In this document: positions 1 to 8,308 of the stretch, piece by piece
Layout of the letters: each line of letters starts with the position of its first letter
Position numbering within the stretch: the first letter of the stretch is position 1
DNA from: Ectopseudomonas chengduensis
GTDB lineage: Bacteria > Pseudomonadota > Gammaproteobacteria > Pseudomonadales > Pseudomonadaceae
Assembly: GCF_015712065.1 (NCBI RefSeq)
Contig: NZ_JACFYZ010000010.1
Span: 100,058-164,057 of the forward strand
Direction: 5' to 3'
DNA: 64,000 bases
Notes under the pieces: generated by a model
Seen by the model: the letters and a program-made list of their open reading frames with translations, nothing else
Database searches by the model: none
What the model was told of the DNA's origin: nothing
Position numbers and translations under genes: made by a program

Positions 1-269
1 CGCTGGTCGCCCTGCTGCTATGGATCGCCGCCATGGTCTGCGCGCGCTGGCACATGCTGGAAAAGGGGGTGCCCGGCGTCGGCTTCGGCGCTTTGACCAC
101 CCTGGCCATCCTGTTCGGCCAGTCGCTTACGCCCAGCCACGACATCATATTTGCGACCCTCTACCGGCTGAGTTCGGTGTGTGTCTCGGTGCTGTTGACC
201 CTGTTCGTCGTGTTCATGGTGCACCGCTTGCTCAACCGCTTTGTCACTACTCGCCACAGCAGCCATTGA
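1..269 (+). CDS. C-terminal end of an FUSC-like membrane protein (partial)
   Basis: The reading frame is already open at the window edge and ends with TGA at 267-269. The last 88 or so residues contain two hydrophobic stretches, one at the very start and one near the C-terminus (VLLTLFVVFMVHRLL), separated by a short loop rich in G, T and L. This fits the membrane C-terminus of the FUSC / aromatic-acid efflux family, inner-membrane pumps for aromatic or fusaric acids. The family call rests on a short fragment and is tentative. The next gene, an aldehyde dehydrogenase for aromatic-type substrates, is convergent and 222 bases away, which fits an aromatics theme but proves nothing. Confidence 0.5.
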   Translation, partial: LVALLLWIAAMVCARWHMLEKGVPGVGFGALTTLAILFGQSLTPSHDIIFATLYRLSSVCVSVLLTLFVVFMVHRLLNRFVTTRHSSH

Positions 270-491
270 AGCCAACAGCTGCGGCCACGGCGATTGTCAG
301 ATCAGCGCGCGTTTTTCCTGCTCGTACACAAAGCCGGCGACCGCGCACCGCTACAATTTGTTATCACGCGTGCAACACTTTCGCGGCAAGACGCGCTTGG
401 CCGTGGATCCGAGCGTTTTACGATCATCTGGGAGAAATGATGCGAACGCGCGTGAACCGGCGAATCCACTTGCTCCGCCGGCCCCGAAACA

Positions 492-1943
492 TCAGAAGGG
501 ATAAGGCTGATCAGATGGCTCAACAGTGACCCACTTGATTTCTGTGAACTCGTCAATCACAGCGCTTCCATCGAAACGGCCGTATCCACTCTGCTTCATA
601 CCACCATAGGGGGCCTGCGCTTCGTTTTGTACGGTGGCGCCGTTGATGTGGACACAACCTGCATCCAACCGACTTGCCAGCTCAAGCGCTTTGGAGACAT
701 TGGCGCTGAAAATTGCAGATGAGAGGCCATAAGCCGTGTCATTGGCCACTTCCAACGCCTCCTCTGCCCCGTCGACACGAACGATCGTGGTAATAGGACC
801 AAAGGTTTCCTCGTCGTAGATTTCCATGTCCTTGGTCACGCGGTCGACTAGCGTGGGCTGCATCAAGGCACTGTCGGCGATACCGCCCGCGGCGATGACA
901 GCCCCTTTGCCGAGCGCATCTTCGATCAGATGGTTGATCCGCTTTACCGAGCCCTGGGCGATGACCGGTCCGACTACGCAGGTCGGAGATGCGGTGGGGT
1001 CGCCAAGCTCCAGTTTGCCGATTCGCTCGGAAAACTTACTCACGAATTCGTCGGCAACACGCTGATCGACCACGAAACGCTCGGTCGACATGCAGATTTG
1101 CCCTTGATACAGGAACGAGCCGAATACTGCGGCATTCACTGCGCCGTCGATATCGGCATCCTCCAGCACTACGAAAGGAGCCTTGCCACCCAACTCCAAC
1201 AAACAGCGCTTGAGATGGGACGCACAGGTTTCGGCGATCATGCGGCCGACCTTGGTGGAGCCCGTGAAGTTGACCCGGCGCACGGTATCGTGGGCCACCA
1301 ACGCTTCGGTGACAGCCGATGCGTCTTCGGGCGCGGTAATCAGGAAATTGAGCACACCCGCCGGCAGGCCTGCCTCAATGAAGGCATCGGCCACAAGGGC
1401 ATGAGTGCGAGGACTGTTTTCCGAGCCTTTGAAGATCACGGTATTGCCGCACGCCAGCGGATACGCGATAGCGCGAGCCCCCAGGATCACCGGCCCATTC
1501 CACGGCACAATGCTCAGCACGGTGCCCACCGGCTGGCGAAGCGTCAACGAGAAAGCGCCAAGCTTATCGGTTGGAATCGTCTCACCCTTGATTTGAGTAG
1601 TGAGCGCTGCAGCCTCGCGCAGCAGATTCGCCGATGCACCTACGTTGAACTGCGCCCAGAGCTGCGATGCGCCAATTTCCTCAGCCATGATCCGGCAGAA
1701 TTCCGACATCTTGGCCTCGAGGACATCCGCTGCTGCGAGCAGGAGACGACGCCGCTCGGTCGGTCCGGTCTTGGACCATTTGCGGAATGCTCGCTCGGAT
1801 GAGGCCGCGAGCCGTTTTGCGTCTTCCAGGGTGCAGGCAGCCGCAGTGCTGACCAGTTTGGCGGACACAGGGTCAAGCCGTTGGATCGTCTTGCCTCCGG
1901 TAGCGTCCAGCTTGATATTGTCGATTACCAGTTGTGCACTCAT
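492..1943 (-). CDS. Aldehyde dehydrogenase, salicylaldehyde/vanillin dehydrogenase type
   Basis: NAD(P)-dependent cytoplasmic aldehyde dehydrogenase that oxidises an aldehyde, probably aromatic, to the acid. The 483 residues match the family length. The catalytic cysteine is Cys284 (GQICMSTER) and the general base is Glu250 (LLELGGKAP); the cofactor-fold motif FTGSTKVG is at about 226-233. The closest family I recognise is salicylaldehyde dehydrogenase (NahF), including the ending in YPF. The start is ATG at 1943 with AAGG a few bases upstream. On its upstream side lies a scar encoding the end of a salicylate hydroxylase, so an aldehyde-to-salicylate-to-catechol pair may once have stood here. 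Vanillin or benzaldehyde are alternative substrates. Confidence 0.85.
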   Translation of the reverse strand: MSAQLVIDNIKLDATGGKTIQRLDPVSAKLVSTAAACTLEDAKRLAASSERAFRKWSKTGPTERRRLLLAAADVLEAKMSEFCRIMAEEIGASQLWAQFNVGASANLLREAAALTTQIKGETIPTDKLGAFSLTLRQPVGTVLSIVPWNGPVILGARAIAYPLACGNTVIFKGSENSPRTHALVADAFIEAGLPAGVLNFLITAPEDASAVTEALVAHDTVRRVNFTGSTKVGRMIAETCASHLKRCLLELGGKAPFVVLEDADIDGAVNAAVFGSFLYQGQICMSTERFVVDQRVADEFVSKFSERIGKLELGDPTASPTCVVGPVIAQGSVKRINHLIEDALGKGAVIAAGGIADSALMQPTLVDRVTKDMEIYDEETFGPITTIVRVDGAEEALEVANDTAYGLSSAIFSANVSKALELASRLDAGCVHINGATVQNEAQAPYGGMKQSGYGRFDGSAVIDEFTEIKWVTVEPSDQPYPF

Positions 1944-2161
1944 TTCTAGACCTTTTAGACAGTAGGAAAATTGTGTGACGCGACCGCATTCAGTCGGCAG
2001 CTCCGGGCATACGCAGAATGGGACTGCGCTGCGCAGCTGCGTCAGTGATTGCGCGACTACGCGTAGCCGGATCTGCTACCCGGCTATTGAAGATGGGCGT
2101 TGTGCCCACCCTGCGAGCCAACTCCAGGCGAGAAGGCATCACGTCCACGGCAATGGCGGAG

Positions 2162-2299
2162 TCATGCGGCCAGGGCCGCTTTCCAGCCTAAACGGCTGTA
2201 GGCCAAGTTCAGGTCTTGCTGCAGATCGTGATTCCACAGCCAGTCGAATCGGCTGACGAAGACTGCGTCACAACGATGGGGTCGCAAGGTGCCCACTTC
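2162..2299 (-). pseudogene. C-terminal scar of a salicylate hydroxylase (NahG-like)
   Basis: The minus strand encodes about 45 codons ending at TGA (2162-2164), with the stretch RFDWLWNHDLQQDLNLAYSR followed by LGWK. This closely resembles the C-terminus of NahG-type salicylate 1-hydroxylase, an FAD monooxygenase converting salicylate to catechol. There is no start codon: the frame runs into the stop codon of the chemoreceptor gene at 2312, so the rest of the gene has been lost. It lies directly upstream, on the same strand, of a NahF-like aldehyde dehydrogenase. The family assignment is from memory of the NahG C-terminus. Confidence 0.55.
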
Positions 2300-2311
2300 A
2301 GCGATAGCCCG

Positions 2312-3226
2312 CTAACCCAGCAGCTCGACCATGTCCTGGGTCAAGGTGCGCTGCTCATTCAGGCGCCGAACGATGCGCTCGACCGTCTCCAGCCGCACCG
2401 CGGCGCCGGCACGCATCTCTGCCATGGCGCCCAGGGCCGCGGCGGACTTCTCCAGGCCGGTGCTGGTGGACTGGCCGATGTGTTCGACTCCCGTCCGCGC
2501 CTCCTGCGCCGACTTCTGCAGGCTGCCGGCGATCTGCTGGATCTCGCCGCTGGACTCGTTGGCGCGCTGGGCCAGGTGACGCACTTCGTCGGCGACTACG
2601 GCGAAGCCGCGGCCATGCTCACCGGCGCGGGCCGCCTCGATGGCCGCGTTGAGCGCCAGCAGGTTGGTCTGCTTGGCGATGTCCTGGATGCTGCCGACGA
2701 TGGCGCCGATGCGCATCGACTGTTGCGACAGTTCGTCGAATACCTGATCGATGGTGCCCATGTAGCCGGCCAGCTCGCGGATCGCCGCCTCGCAGGCCTG
2801 GATGCTGGCGGCGCTGAACTGCACCTTTTCTCCGCCCGCGCGCGCCAGTTCAGTGGCGAAGAGCATGTCCTGCTCGGTGCGCAGGATGCTCTCGAGCAAC
2901 TTCGCCAGGGGTGCGCGTAGCGGCAGGCCAGGGTCGGAAGGCGGCTCGGGAGCAGGCGCCGCCAGCAGCACCGGCGGTTCAGGCTCAGGCGCCGGTGGCG
3001 GCGCTGGCGCTGGCGCTGGTGGCGGCAACTCGACCAGGATCGGCGGCAACCTGTGGTAGAGCAGGCCGGCCAGGGCGACGCCGGCCAGCGCCAGGGCCGC
3101 CAGTGGGCCGTGCAGGCCGCTGTCCAACAGCAGCAGGCCGGCTGCGGCCAGCGCCGCCGTCGCTTGCAGCAACGCCGCCAGCGGCTTCTGCCAGTTTCGG
3201 GCAGGGGCGTCGGTCTTCTCGTTCAT
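2312..3226 (-). CDS. Small methyl-accepting chemotaxis-type signalling protein
   Basis: 304 residues. The N-terminal 45 or so residues contain one or two short hydrophobic segments. A proline/alanine-rich linker follows at about 60-100, then a coiled-coil MCP signalling domain whose highly conserved tip reads NLLALNAAIEAARAGE and continues with GRGFAVVADEVR. No periplasmic sensor domain and no obvious HAMP domain is visible, so it probably relays a signal from a partner protein or from the membrane or cytoplasm. The start (ATG at 3226) was chosen because the frame upstream belongs to livF; GGGGAGAC precedes it. It lies 17 bases downstream of livF in the same direction, which suggests co-transcription with the uptake genes. 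Confidence 0.85.
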   Translation of the reverse strand: MNEKTDAPARNWQKPLAALLQATAALAAAGLLLLDSGLHGPLAALALAGVALAGLLYHRLPPILVELPPPAPAPAPPPAPEPEPPVLLAAPAPEPPSDPGLPLRAPLAKLLESILRTEQDMLFATELARAGGEKVQFSAASIQACEAAIRELAGYMGTIDQVFDELSQQSMRIGAIVGSIQDIAKQTNLLALNAAIEAARAGEHGRGFAVVADEVRHLAQRANESSGEIQQIAGSLQKSAQEARTGVEHIGQSTSTGLEKSAAALGAMAEMRAGAAVRLETVERIVRRLNEQRTLTQDMVELLG

Positions 3227-3243
3227 CGTCAGTCTCCCCGGCG

Positions 3244-3960
3244 TCACAGGCCAATATGTTCCTGGAGGATCTGCGGCTGGCACTTCAGCTCGACGCTGGG
3301 CCCGTCGAACACCACCCGTCCCTTGACCATGATCATGCTGCGGTCGGTCAGGTCGAGCAGCACGTTGACGTTCTTGTCCACCACCAGAGTGGCGATACCG
3401 CTGGCCTTGATCAGGCGGATCACGTCCCAGATCTCCTTGCGGATCAAGGGCGCCAGGCCCTCGGTGGCCTCGTCGAGGATCATCAGTTCGGGGTTGGTCA
3501 GCAACGCGCGGCCGATGGCGACCATCTGCTGCTCGCCGCCGGAAAGGTTGCCGCTCAGGTGGGAGAAGCGCTCGGCCAGGCGCGGGAAGGTCGCCAGCAC
3601 CCGCTCCAGGTTCCAGTCGCGGCGCCCGTCCAGGCCCGGGCGGGCGGCCATGATCAGGCTCTCGCGCACGCTCAGGTTGGGGAACATGCCGCGGCCCTCT
3701 GGCACATAGCCGATACCGCGGCGGATGATCTGGTGGGTGGCGCGGCCGCTGCAGCGCTCGCCGCGGATCAGCACCTCGCCGCGGCGCGCCGGCGTCAGGC
3801 CGAGCAACGAGCGAATGGTGGTGCTCTTGCCCATGCCGTTGCGGCCCATCAGCGCCAGGGTCTCGCCCGGCTGGATCTGCAGGTCGACGCCATGCAGCAC
3901 ATGACTGTTGCCGTAATAGGTGTGCAGGCCGGTGGCCTGCACCAGGGCTTGTGCGCTCAT
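3244..3960 (-). CDS. livF: Branched-chain amino acid-type ABC transporter ATPase LivF
   Basis: ATP-binding subunit of a LivFGHMK-type importer (branched-chain or aromatic/amide substrates), acting at the inner face of the cytoplasmic membrane. 238 residues with Walker A GRNGMGKST at 39-47, ABC signature LSGGEQQ at 139-145 and Walker B LMILDEATEG around 159-168. The usual E-Q after Walker B region (VVEQNV) reads VVDKNV here, a mild deviation. ATG at 3960 overlaps the livG stop by one base (ATGA arrangement), indicating translational coupling. Downstream is the chemoreceptor-like gene. No livH or livK is present in the window. Confidence 0.9.
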   Translation of the reverse strand: MSAQALVQATGLHTYYGNSHVLHGVDLQIQPGETLALMGRNGMGKSTTIRSLLGLTPARRGEVLIRGERCSGRATHQIIRRGIGYVPEGRGMFPNLSVRESLIMAARPGLDGRRDWNLERVLATFPRLAERFSHLSGNLSGGEQQMVAIGRALLTNPELMILDEATEGLAPLIRKEIWDVIRLIKASGIATLVVDKNVNVLLDLTDRSMIMVKGRVVFDGPSVELKCQPQILQEHIGL

Positions 3961-4718
3961 CAGAATTGCTCCTCGCCGTCGCCCAGATAGGCCTGCTGTA
4001 CCGCCGGATCGTTGCGCACCTGGTCCAGCGGGCCACTGGCCAGCAGCTCGCCGTTGACCATCACGGTGAGACGGTGGGCGATGCTGAACACCGCATCCAT
4101 GTCGTGCTCGACCAGGACCATGGCGTACTGCTGCGACAGTCTGGCGAGCAGTTCGACCACCCGCGCCGATTCGTCCTTGCCCATGCCGGCCATGGGTTCG
4201 TCGAGCAGCAGGAAGCTCGGCTCGGTGGCCAGTACCATGCCGATCTCCAGTTGGCGTTGCTCGCCATAACTCAGGGCATCGGCCAGGGTGTCGCGGTGGG
4301 CGGCCAGGCCGCAAAGCTCCAGCGCCCGTTCGGCGCGCTCGCGTACCTCGACATAGGCCTCGCAGCGGCGGAAGAAACGAAAGGAGTTCTTCAGCCGCGA
4401 CTGCGCCGCCAGCCAGCAGTTTTCCAGGCAGGTGAAGCTGGGAAAGATGTTGGTGCGCTGGAAGCTGCGGCCGATGCCCAGGTGCGACACCCGGTTGGGC
4501 GCCAAGCCGGTGATGTCGCGGCCGTGAAAGAGGATCTGCCCGGCGCTGGGCTGAAGATGGCCGGACAGCAGATTGACCATGGTGCTCTTGCCGGCGCCGT
4601 TGGGGCCGATGATCGCGTGTACCTCGCAGGGCGCCACGCTCAGGGAAATGTCGTTGACCGCACGCAGGCCGCCGAAGGCCTTGCTCAGTCCGCGGGTTTC
4701 TAGAACATGGGCGGTCAT
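3960..4718 (-). CDS. livG: Branched-chain amino acid-type ABC transporter ATPase LivG
   Basis: Second ATPase subunit of the same importer. 252 residues, Walker A GPNGAGKST at 38-46, signature LSYGEQRQLEI, Walker B LLLDEPMAGM and an H-loop in VEHDM. Family members have the LivG C-terminal extension, seen here as the last 25 or so residues. The ATG at 4718 overlaps the livM stop codon (ATGA), and the gene's own stop overlaps the livF start. The three genes are therefore tightly coupled, which argues that this part of the operon is still under selection or was lost only recently. Confidence 0.9.
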   Translation of the reverse strand: MTAHVLETRGLSKAFGGLRAVNDISLSVAPCEVHAIIGPNGAGKSTMVNLLSGHLQPSAGQILFHGRDITGLAPNRVSHLGIGRSFQRTNIFPSFTCLENCWLAAQSRLKNSFRFFRRCEAYVEVRERAERALELCGLAAHRDTLADALSYGEQRQLEIGMVLATEPSFLLLDEPMAGMGKDESARVVELLARLSQQYAMVLVEHDMDAVFSIAHRLTVMVNGELLASGPLDQVRNDPAVQQAYLGDGEEQF

Positions 4719-5758
4719 ACGCCGGCCTCCTTCTTCATCGCGTCGGGGGTGGATACCGTACTTGCGTCGCAGGCCGTGGCTGTGCGCCGGTCGCAGAGCT
4801 GCAGCAGCAACCCGGCGAGACCGCGCGGCAGCAACAGAACCATGGCGATGACCACCAGCCCCATGGGCAGCTCCCAGTGCGGGGTCAGGCCGGCGAACAG
4901 ATGGTGCAGGCCCTCGAAGGCGAAGGCGCCGAAGATGGCGCCGAACAGGCTGCCCATGCCACCGAGGATGACCATCACCAGGGCGTGGGCCGAGAGCTGC
5001 CAGCCGACCTGGTCGGGGCTGACGAAACCGTATTGGGTGGCCGAGAGCATGCCGGCGTAGCCGGCGATGGTGCCGGCAATGACGAAGGCCGCCAGCTTGT
5101 AGAACAGCGGGTTGTAGCCCATGGAACGGACCCGTTCCTCGTTGTGCTTGATGCCCAGCAGCACCCGGCCGAACGGCGCGCGCAGGAAGGTGCGCAGCAG
5201 CAGATAGACCAGCACCAGGGAGCCGAGCACCAGGTAGAACAGGCTGCGCGGGTTCTCCAGGTCGAGCAGATGCACCCCGGCGATGGCCACCTCGGGCTTG
5301 AGGAACAGGTAGATGCCGTCCGAGCCGCCGGCGAAGGCCGAGTCGTGGAACAGGTAATAGAGCATCTGCGAGAAGGCGATGGTCGCCATGATGAAGAAGA
5401 TGCCCGAGGTGCGGATGATCAGCAGGCCCATCAGCAGCGCAGCTGCGGCGCTGACGCCCAGGCACAGCAGCAGCGCCAGCCAGAAGTTCACCGCCTCGAA
5501 CTCCGGGGCGAACAACACCAGGCTGTAGCCGGCGATGCCGAAGAAGGCCGCCTGGGCCAGGCTGACCATGCCGGTCACGCCCACCAACAGGTCGAGGCTG
5601 AGAGCGACCAGGGCGAGAATCATGATGTGGGTCAGTTGCTGCAGGTGGAAGGATACTGTCGATCCCAAGCCATAAGCAATTGCTGTTGCTGTTGCTGTTG
5701 CTGTTGCTGACAGGACATGGACATGCCATAGCGATCCTACGTGTAGAAGGTCGGGCAA
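4715..5758 (-). CDS. livM: LivM-type permease subunit, 5' end rearranged
   Basis: Membrane permease of the LivFGM importer. From about residue 45 the sequence is a normal LivM: the SLDLLVGVTGMVSLAQAAFF block, multiple membrane helices and the cytoplasmic EAA-like loop around GIKHNEERVRSMGYNPLFYK. The N-terminus is abnormal. The only in-frame start ahead of the first helix is TTG at 5758, and it gives a non-hydrophobic leader with an (Ala-Thr)n run encoded by a hexanucleotide array. The next ATG, at 5623, would remove residues ahead of the core. livH and livK, normally upstream, are absent and replaced by IS and umuC debris, so I think the operon was cut at this point. The coordinates give the longest frame; the true start is uncertain. 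Confidence 0.7.
   Translation of the reverse strand: MPDLLHVGSLWHVHVLSATATATATAIAYGLGSTVSFHLQQLTHIMILALVALSLDLLVGVTGMVSLAQAAFFGIAGYSLVLFAPEFEAVNFWLALLLCLGVSAAAALLMGLLIIRTSGIFFIMATIAFSQMLYYLFHDSAFAGGSDGIYLFLKPEVAIAGVHLLDLENPRSLFYLVLGSLVLVYLLLRTFLRAPFGRVLLGIKHNEERVRSMGYNPLFYKLAAFVIAGTIAGYAGMLSATQYGFVSPDQVGWQLSAHALVMVILGGMGSLFGAIFGAFAFEGLHHLFAGLTPHWELPMGLVVIAMVLLLPRGLAGLLLQLCDRRTATACDASTVSTPDAMKKEAGV
5680..5709. repeat. Perfect (TTGCTG)5 hexanucleotide array in the livM leader
   Basis: Five perfect tandem copies of TTGCTG on the plus strand. In the livM frame they encode alternating Ala and Thr. Because the unit is six bases, copy-number change would lengthen or shorten the leader without shifting frame. 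The array sits at the junction between conserved livM sequence and unrelated debris. Confidence 0.9.
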
Positions 5759-5954
5759 GCGACCAAGCCTTTCACTTCATCACGCGGCACTGCTGCTCGC
5801 CCTACGAAATCAATGCGGGTACTACACGTTCCGTAATAAGGGACTGTGGCACCATGCCATAAAGGAAGTTGCTTCGCCTCACCGACTGACGGATAGCGGT
5901 TGGTCAGGTCAACTTTCATGGCACGGAAGACGGGGTCACCAGCTACGCAGTTCT

Positions 5955-6035
5955 TACGACCTTATGTGCCTCTGCTTGAAGATTTCTGCCAGTGGCTATT
6001 ACGACTGGAGGGATCGTGATCCAAGCCCCGAATGC
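5955..6035 (+). mobile_element. Possible scar of an IS3-family OrfB transposase
   Basis: A short plus-strand stretch encodes LKISASGYYDWRDRDPSP, which resembles the conserved S-x-SGYY-x-W-x-R-x-PS region near the start of IS3-family OrfB transposases. Nothing else of the element is recognisable on either side, and the frame ends within about 20 codons. It borders the umuC scar directly. The call is tentative because the match is short. Confidence 0.35.
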
Positions 6036-6061
6036 TCGCCTGATTGCGACCGAGCGAATTC

Positions 6062-6346
6062 AATGATGGTAAGTACGCCAACGGCCTGCTTTGCCAACTG
6101 CCCTACCCGACCGATGACACGCGTTTGATCATTGCAGCGGCACAGGAGGGAATCAAAAGGCTGTAACGAGAGGGTTTCAGCTATGCCAAAGCCCAAGTGT
6201 TGCTGCTAGACCTGTGTAAGCGTGATGAGTACACACAGGATCTATTCGCACAGGAACAGCCAGCTCGAACAGAAAAGCTAATGAGCACATTGGATGCAAT
6301 CAACGGTCGCTGGGGCGCCTTAAATCATCGCACCAAACCATCTTAG
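6062..6346 (+). pseudogene. C-terminal scar of DNA polymerase V subunit umuC/rulB
   Basis: The plus frame encodes QLPYPTDDTRLIIAAAQEGI, then an in-frame TAA (6164-6166), then GFSYAKAQVLLLDLC, QDLF, and LMSTLDAINGRWG before the TAG at 6344-6346. These blocks, in this order, are the little-finger and C-terminal region of UmuC/RulB, the error-prone Y-family polymerase. The N-terminal catalytic part is missing, so the gene is dead. rulB is a known insertion hotspot for integrase-bearing elements in pseudomonads. Confidence 0.8.
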
Positions 6347-6747
6347 AGAGAGTTCACCGTCGCCCCTAACATGGCATAGGTGATGGATATCACCTTTATC
6401 CATACCAGCAGGACTGGCTGTGAAGGCAGCATTACTTCGCCTAATCTAGCGCGGCGGGATTAAAAAGGCGCAGAGCCTAGGTGTAGGACTCCGCGCAACG
6501 CTCAATCGTTAGAAATGTTAGGCACCTAGCTCGAACAGGGGGCGCTGTCGACGCGGATACAGGCCTCCAGACTCTGGTTGCGCGGCAACAGCCGTGAGAA
6601 GTAGACGGTGACGTAGAAATAGCCCGCGTCAATCTTTGTCTGCGCCACAACCGATGTAGCATGCCCGGGTTTTATAGACCGGGCCAAGATTAATGATGCT
6701 CGCCAAGTGGGGCCTGAGCGAGAATCACGTGCCTATTCGCCGGGCTC
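6347..6747. other. Gene-free stretch downstream of gabD
   Basis: No supported gene. A minus-strand frame ending at TAG 6526-6528 reads like a protein C-terminus (FSRLLPRNQSLEACIRVDSA) but has no start, and I cannot assign it. An inverted repeat GCCCGG...CCGGGC at 6663-6684 lies 64 bases beyond the gabD stop. It could act as a weak transcription stop, but it has no T-tract on the minus strand. Confidence 0.4.
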
Positions 6748-8199
6748 TTAGATACCACCCAGGCAGAGGTACTTGATCTCCAGGTAATCCTCAATGCCGT
6801 ACTTGGATCCTTCGCGACCCAGGCCGGATGCCTTGATACCACCGAAAGGCGCAACTTCATTGGAGATCAGCCCAGTATTGACGCCGACCATACCGTATTC
6901 TAGGGCTTCGGCCACACGGAACACGCGCCCCATATCGCGGGCATAGAAGTACGAGGCCAGGCCGAACTCGGTGTCATTGGACATCGCGATCACGTCGGCC
7001 TCGTCCTTAAAACGGAACAGCGGCGCCAGCGGACCGAAGGTTTCTTCCTTGGCTACGGCGGCGTTATTCGGTACGTCAATGAGGATGCTCGGCTCGAAGA
7101 AAGTGCCACCGAGGGCGTGCGGCTTACCACCAGCGAGTAGCTTGGCACCCTTGCTAATGGCGTCGGCAATGTGCTCCTGGACCTTGGCCACCGCCTTGGC
7201 ATCGATCAGAGGGCCGGTGGTGATACCTTCGTCCAAACCGTTACCAATCTGCAACTTAGCTACCGCGATTTTCAGCTTCTCGGCGAAGGCATCGTATACG
7301 CCGTCTTGGATATACAGGCGGTTGGCGCACACGCAGGTCTGGCCATTGTTGCGGTATTTGGAGATCAGTGCGCCTTCCACTGCCTTATCAAGGTCGGCAT
7401 CATCGAATACGATGAACGGCGCGTTTCCGCCCAGTTCTAGCGACACCTTTTTAATGTCCTTGGCACATTCGGCCATTAGCTGGCGACCAATTTCGGTGGA
7501 GCCAGTAAAGCTCAACTTGCGCACGATCGGGTTGCTAGTCAGTTCGCTGCCGACTTCGCCAGCACTGCCAGTGATTACACTGAACACGCCTTTGGGGATC
7601 CCGGCACGCTCGGCCAGCACTGCCAACGCCAGCGCCGAATAAGGCGTTTGCGACGCTGGCTTGAGCACCATGGTACAACCGGCGGCCAGGGCCGGGCCGG
7701 CTTTACGGGTGATCATGGCTGCCGGGAAGTTCCAGGGTGTAATCGCTGCCGTTACGCCGATGGGCTGTTTGATCACGATCAGGCGTTTGTCCGGTTGGTG
7801 GCCGGGAATTACGTCGCCATACACGCGCTTGGCTTCTTCGGCGAACCACTCAAGGAAGGACGCCGCGAAAGCAATTTCGCCCTTGGCTTCGGCAAGTGGC
7901 TTACCTTGCTCCATGGTCATGAGACGACCCAGGTCGTCCTGGTTTTCAATCATCAGTTCAAACCAGCGGCGCAGTTTGTTGGCGCGGTCTTTAGCTGTCA
8001 GTGCACGCCAGGCTGGCAGGGCATGATCTGCTGCTTCGATGGCTCGACGGGTTTCCGCTGCCCCCATCTTCGGCACACTACCCATAACTTCGTTGGTGGC
8101 CGGATTGGTGACCTGAATGGTCTGGCCGCTGTCCGCGTCCAACCAGGTTCCGTCGATATAAGCCTGTTGGCGGAACAATTGGGTATCTTTGAGTTGCAT
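6748..8199 (-). CDS. gabD: Succinate/glutarate/adipate semialdehyde dehydrogenase (GabD family)
   Basis: Oxidises an omega-semialdehyde to the dicarboxylate with NAD(P)+. 483 residues, typical of GabD/DavD. Catalytic Cys289 (GQTCVCANR), base Glu255 (SLELGGNAPF) and the cofactor motif FTGSTEIG at 231-238. The ATG at 8199 was preferred over a codon 24 bases upstream because AAGGAG lies at ideal spacing before it. It is the last gene of the glaH-lhgO-aminotransferase-gabD row. With that aminotransferase beside it, likely substrates are glutarate semialdehyde (from 5-aminovalerate) and 6-oxohexanoate (from 6-aminohexanoate); succinate semialdehyde is the classical one. Sequence alone cannot separate them. 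Confidence 0.9.
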   Translation of the reverse strand: MQLKDTQLFRQQAYIDGTWLDADSGQTIQVTNPATNEVMGSVPKMGAAETRRAIEAADHALPAWRALTAKDRANKLRRWFELMIENQDDLGRLMTMEQGKPLAEAKGEIAFAASFLEWFAEEAKRVYGDVIPGHQPDKRLIVIKQPIGVTAAITPWNFPAAMITRKAGPALAAGCTMVLKPASQTPYSALALAVLAERAGIPKGVFSVITGSAGEVGSELTSNPIVRKLSFTGSTEIGRQLMAECAKDIKKVSLELGGNAPFIVFDDADLDKAVEGALISKYRNNGQTCVCANRLYIQDGVYDAFAEKLKIAVAKLQIGNGLDEGITTGPLIDAKAVAKVQEHIADAISKGAKLLAGGKPHALGGTFFEPSILIDVPNNAAVAKEETFGPLAPLFRFKDEADVIAMSNDTEFGLASYFYARDMGRVFRVAEALEYGMVGVNTGLISNEVAPFGGIKASGLGREGSKYGIEDYLEIKYLCLGGI

Positions 8200-8308
8200 G
8201 GCGTGCTCCTTCGCAGACTGCATTCAGTGCTGCTCAGCTATTTTCCAAGCTATGAATTTAAGCCGAGGAGAGCCACATAAAAGCAATTCTCTCCTCCCCC
8301 GGATTGAT

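Noticed and set aside
2216..4703. Long plus-strand frames opposite the chemoreceptor and liv genes
   Set aside because: They are GC-driven shadows; the minus-strand frames carry all conserved motifs.
5680..5862. Plus-strand frames encoding runs of Leu or Cys over the TTGCTG array
   Set aside because: They are by-products of the hexanucleotide repeat on the strand opposite to livM, with no start signal.
5737..5919. 60-residue minus-strand frame beginning MKVDLTNRYPSV
   Set aside because: Looks somewhat protein-like but overlaps the livM leader, matches no family I know, and lies in a debris zone.
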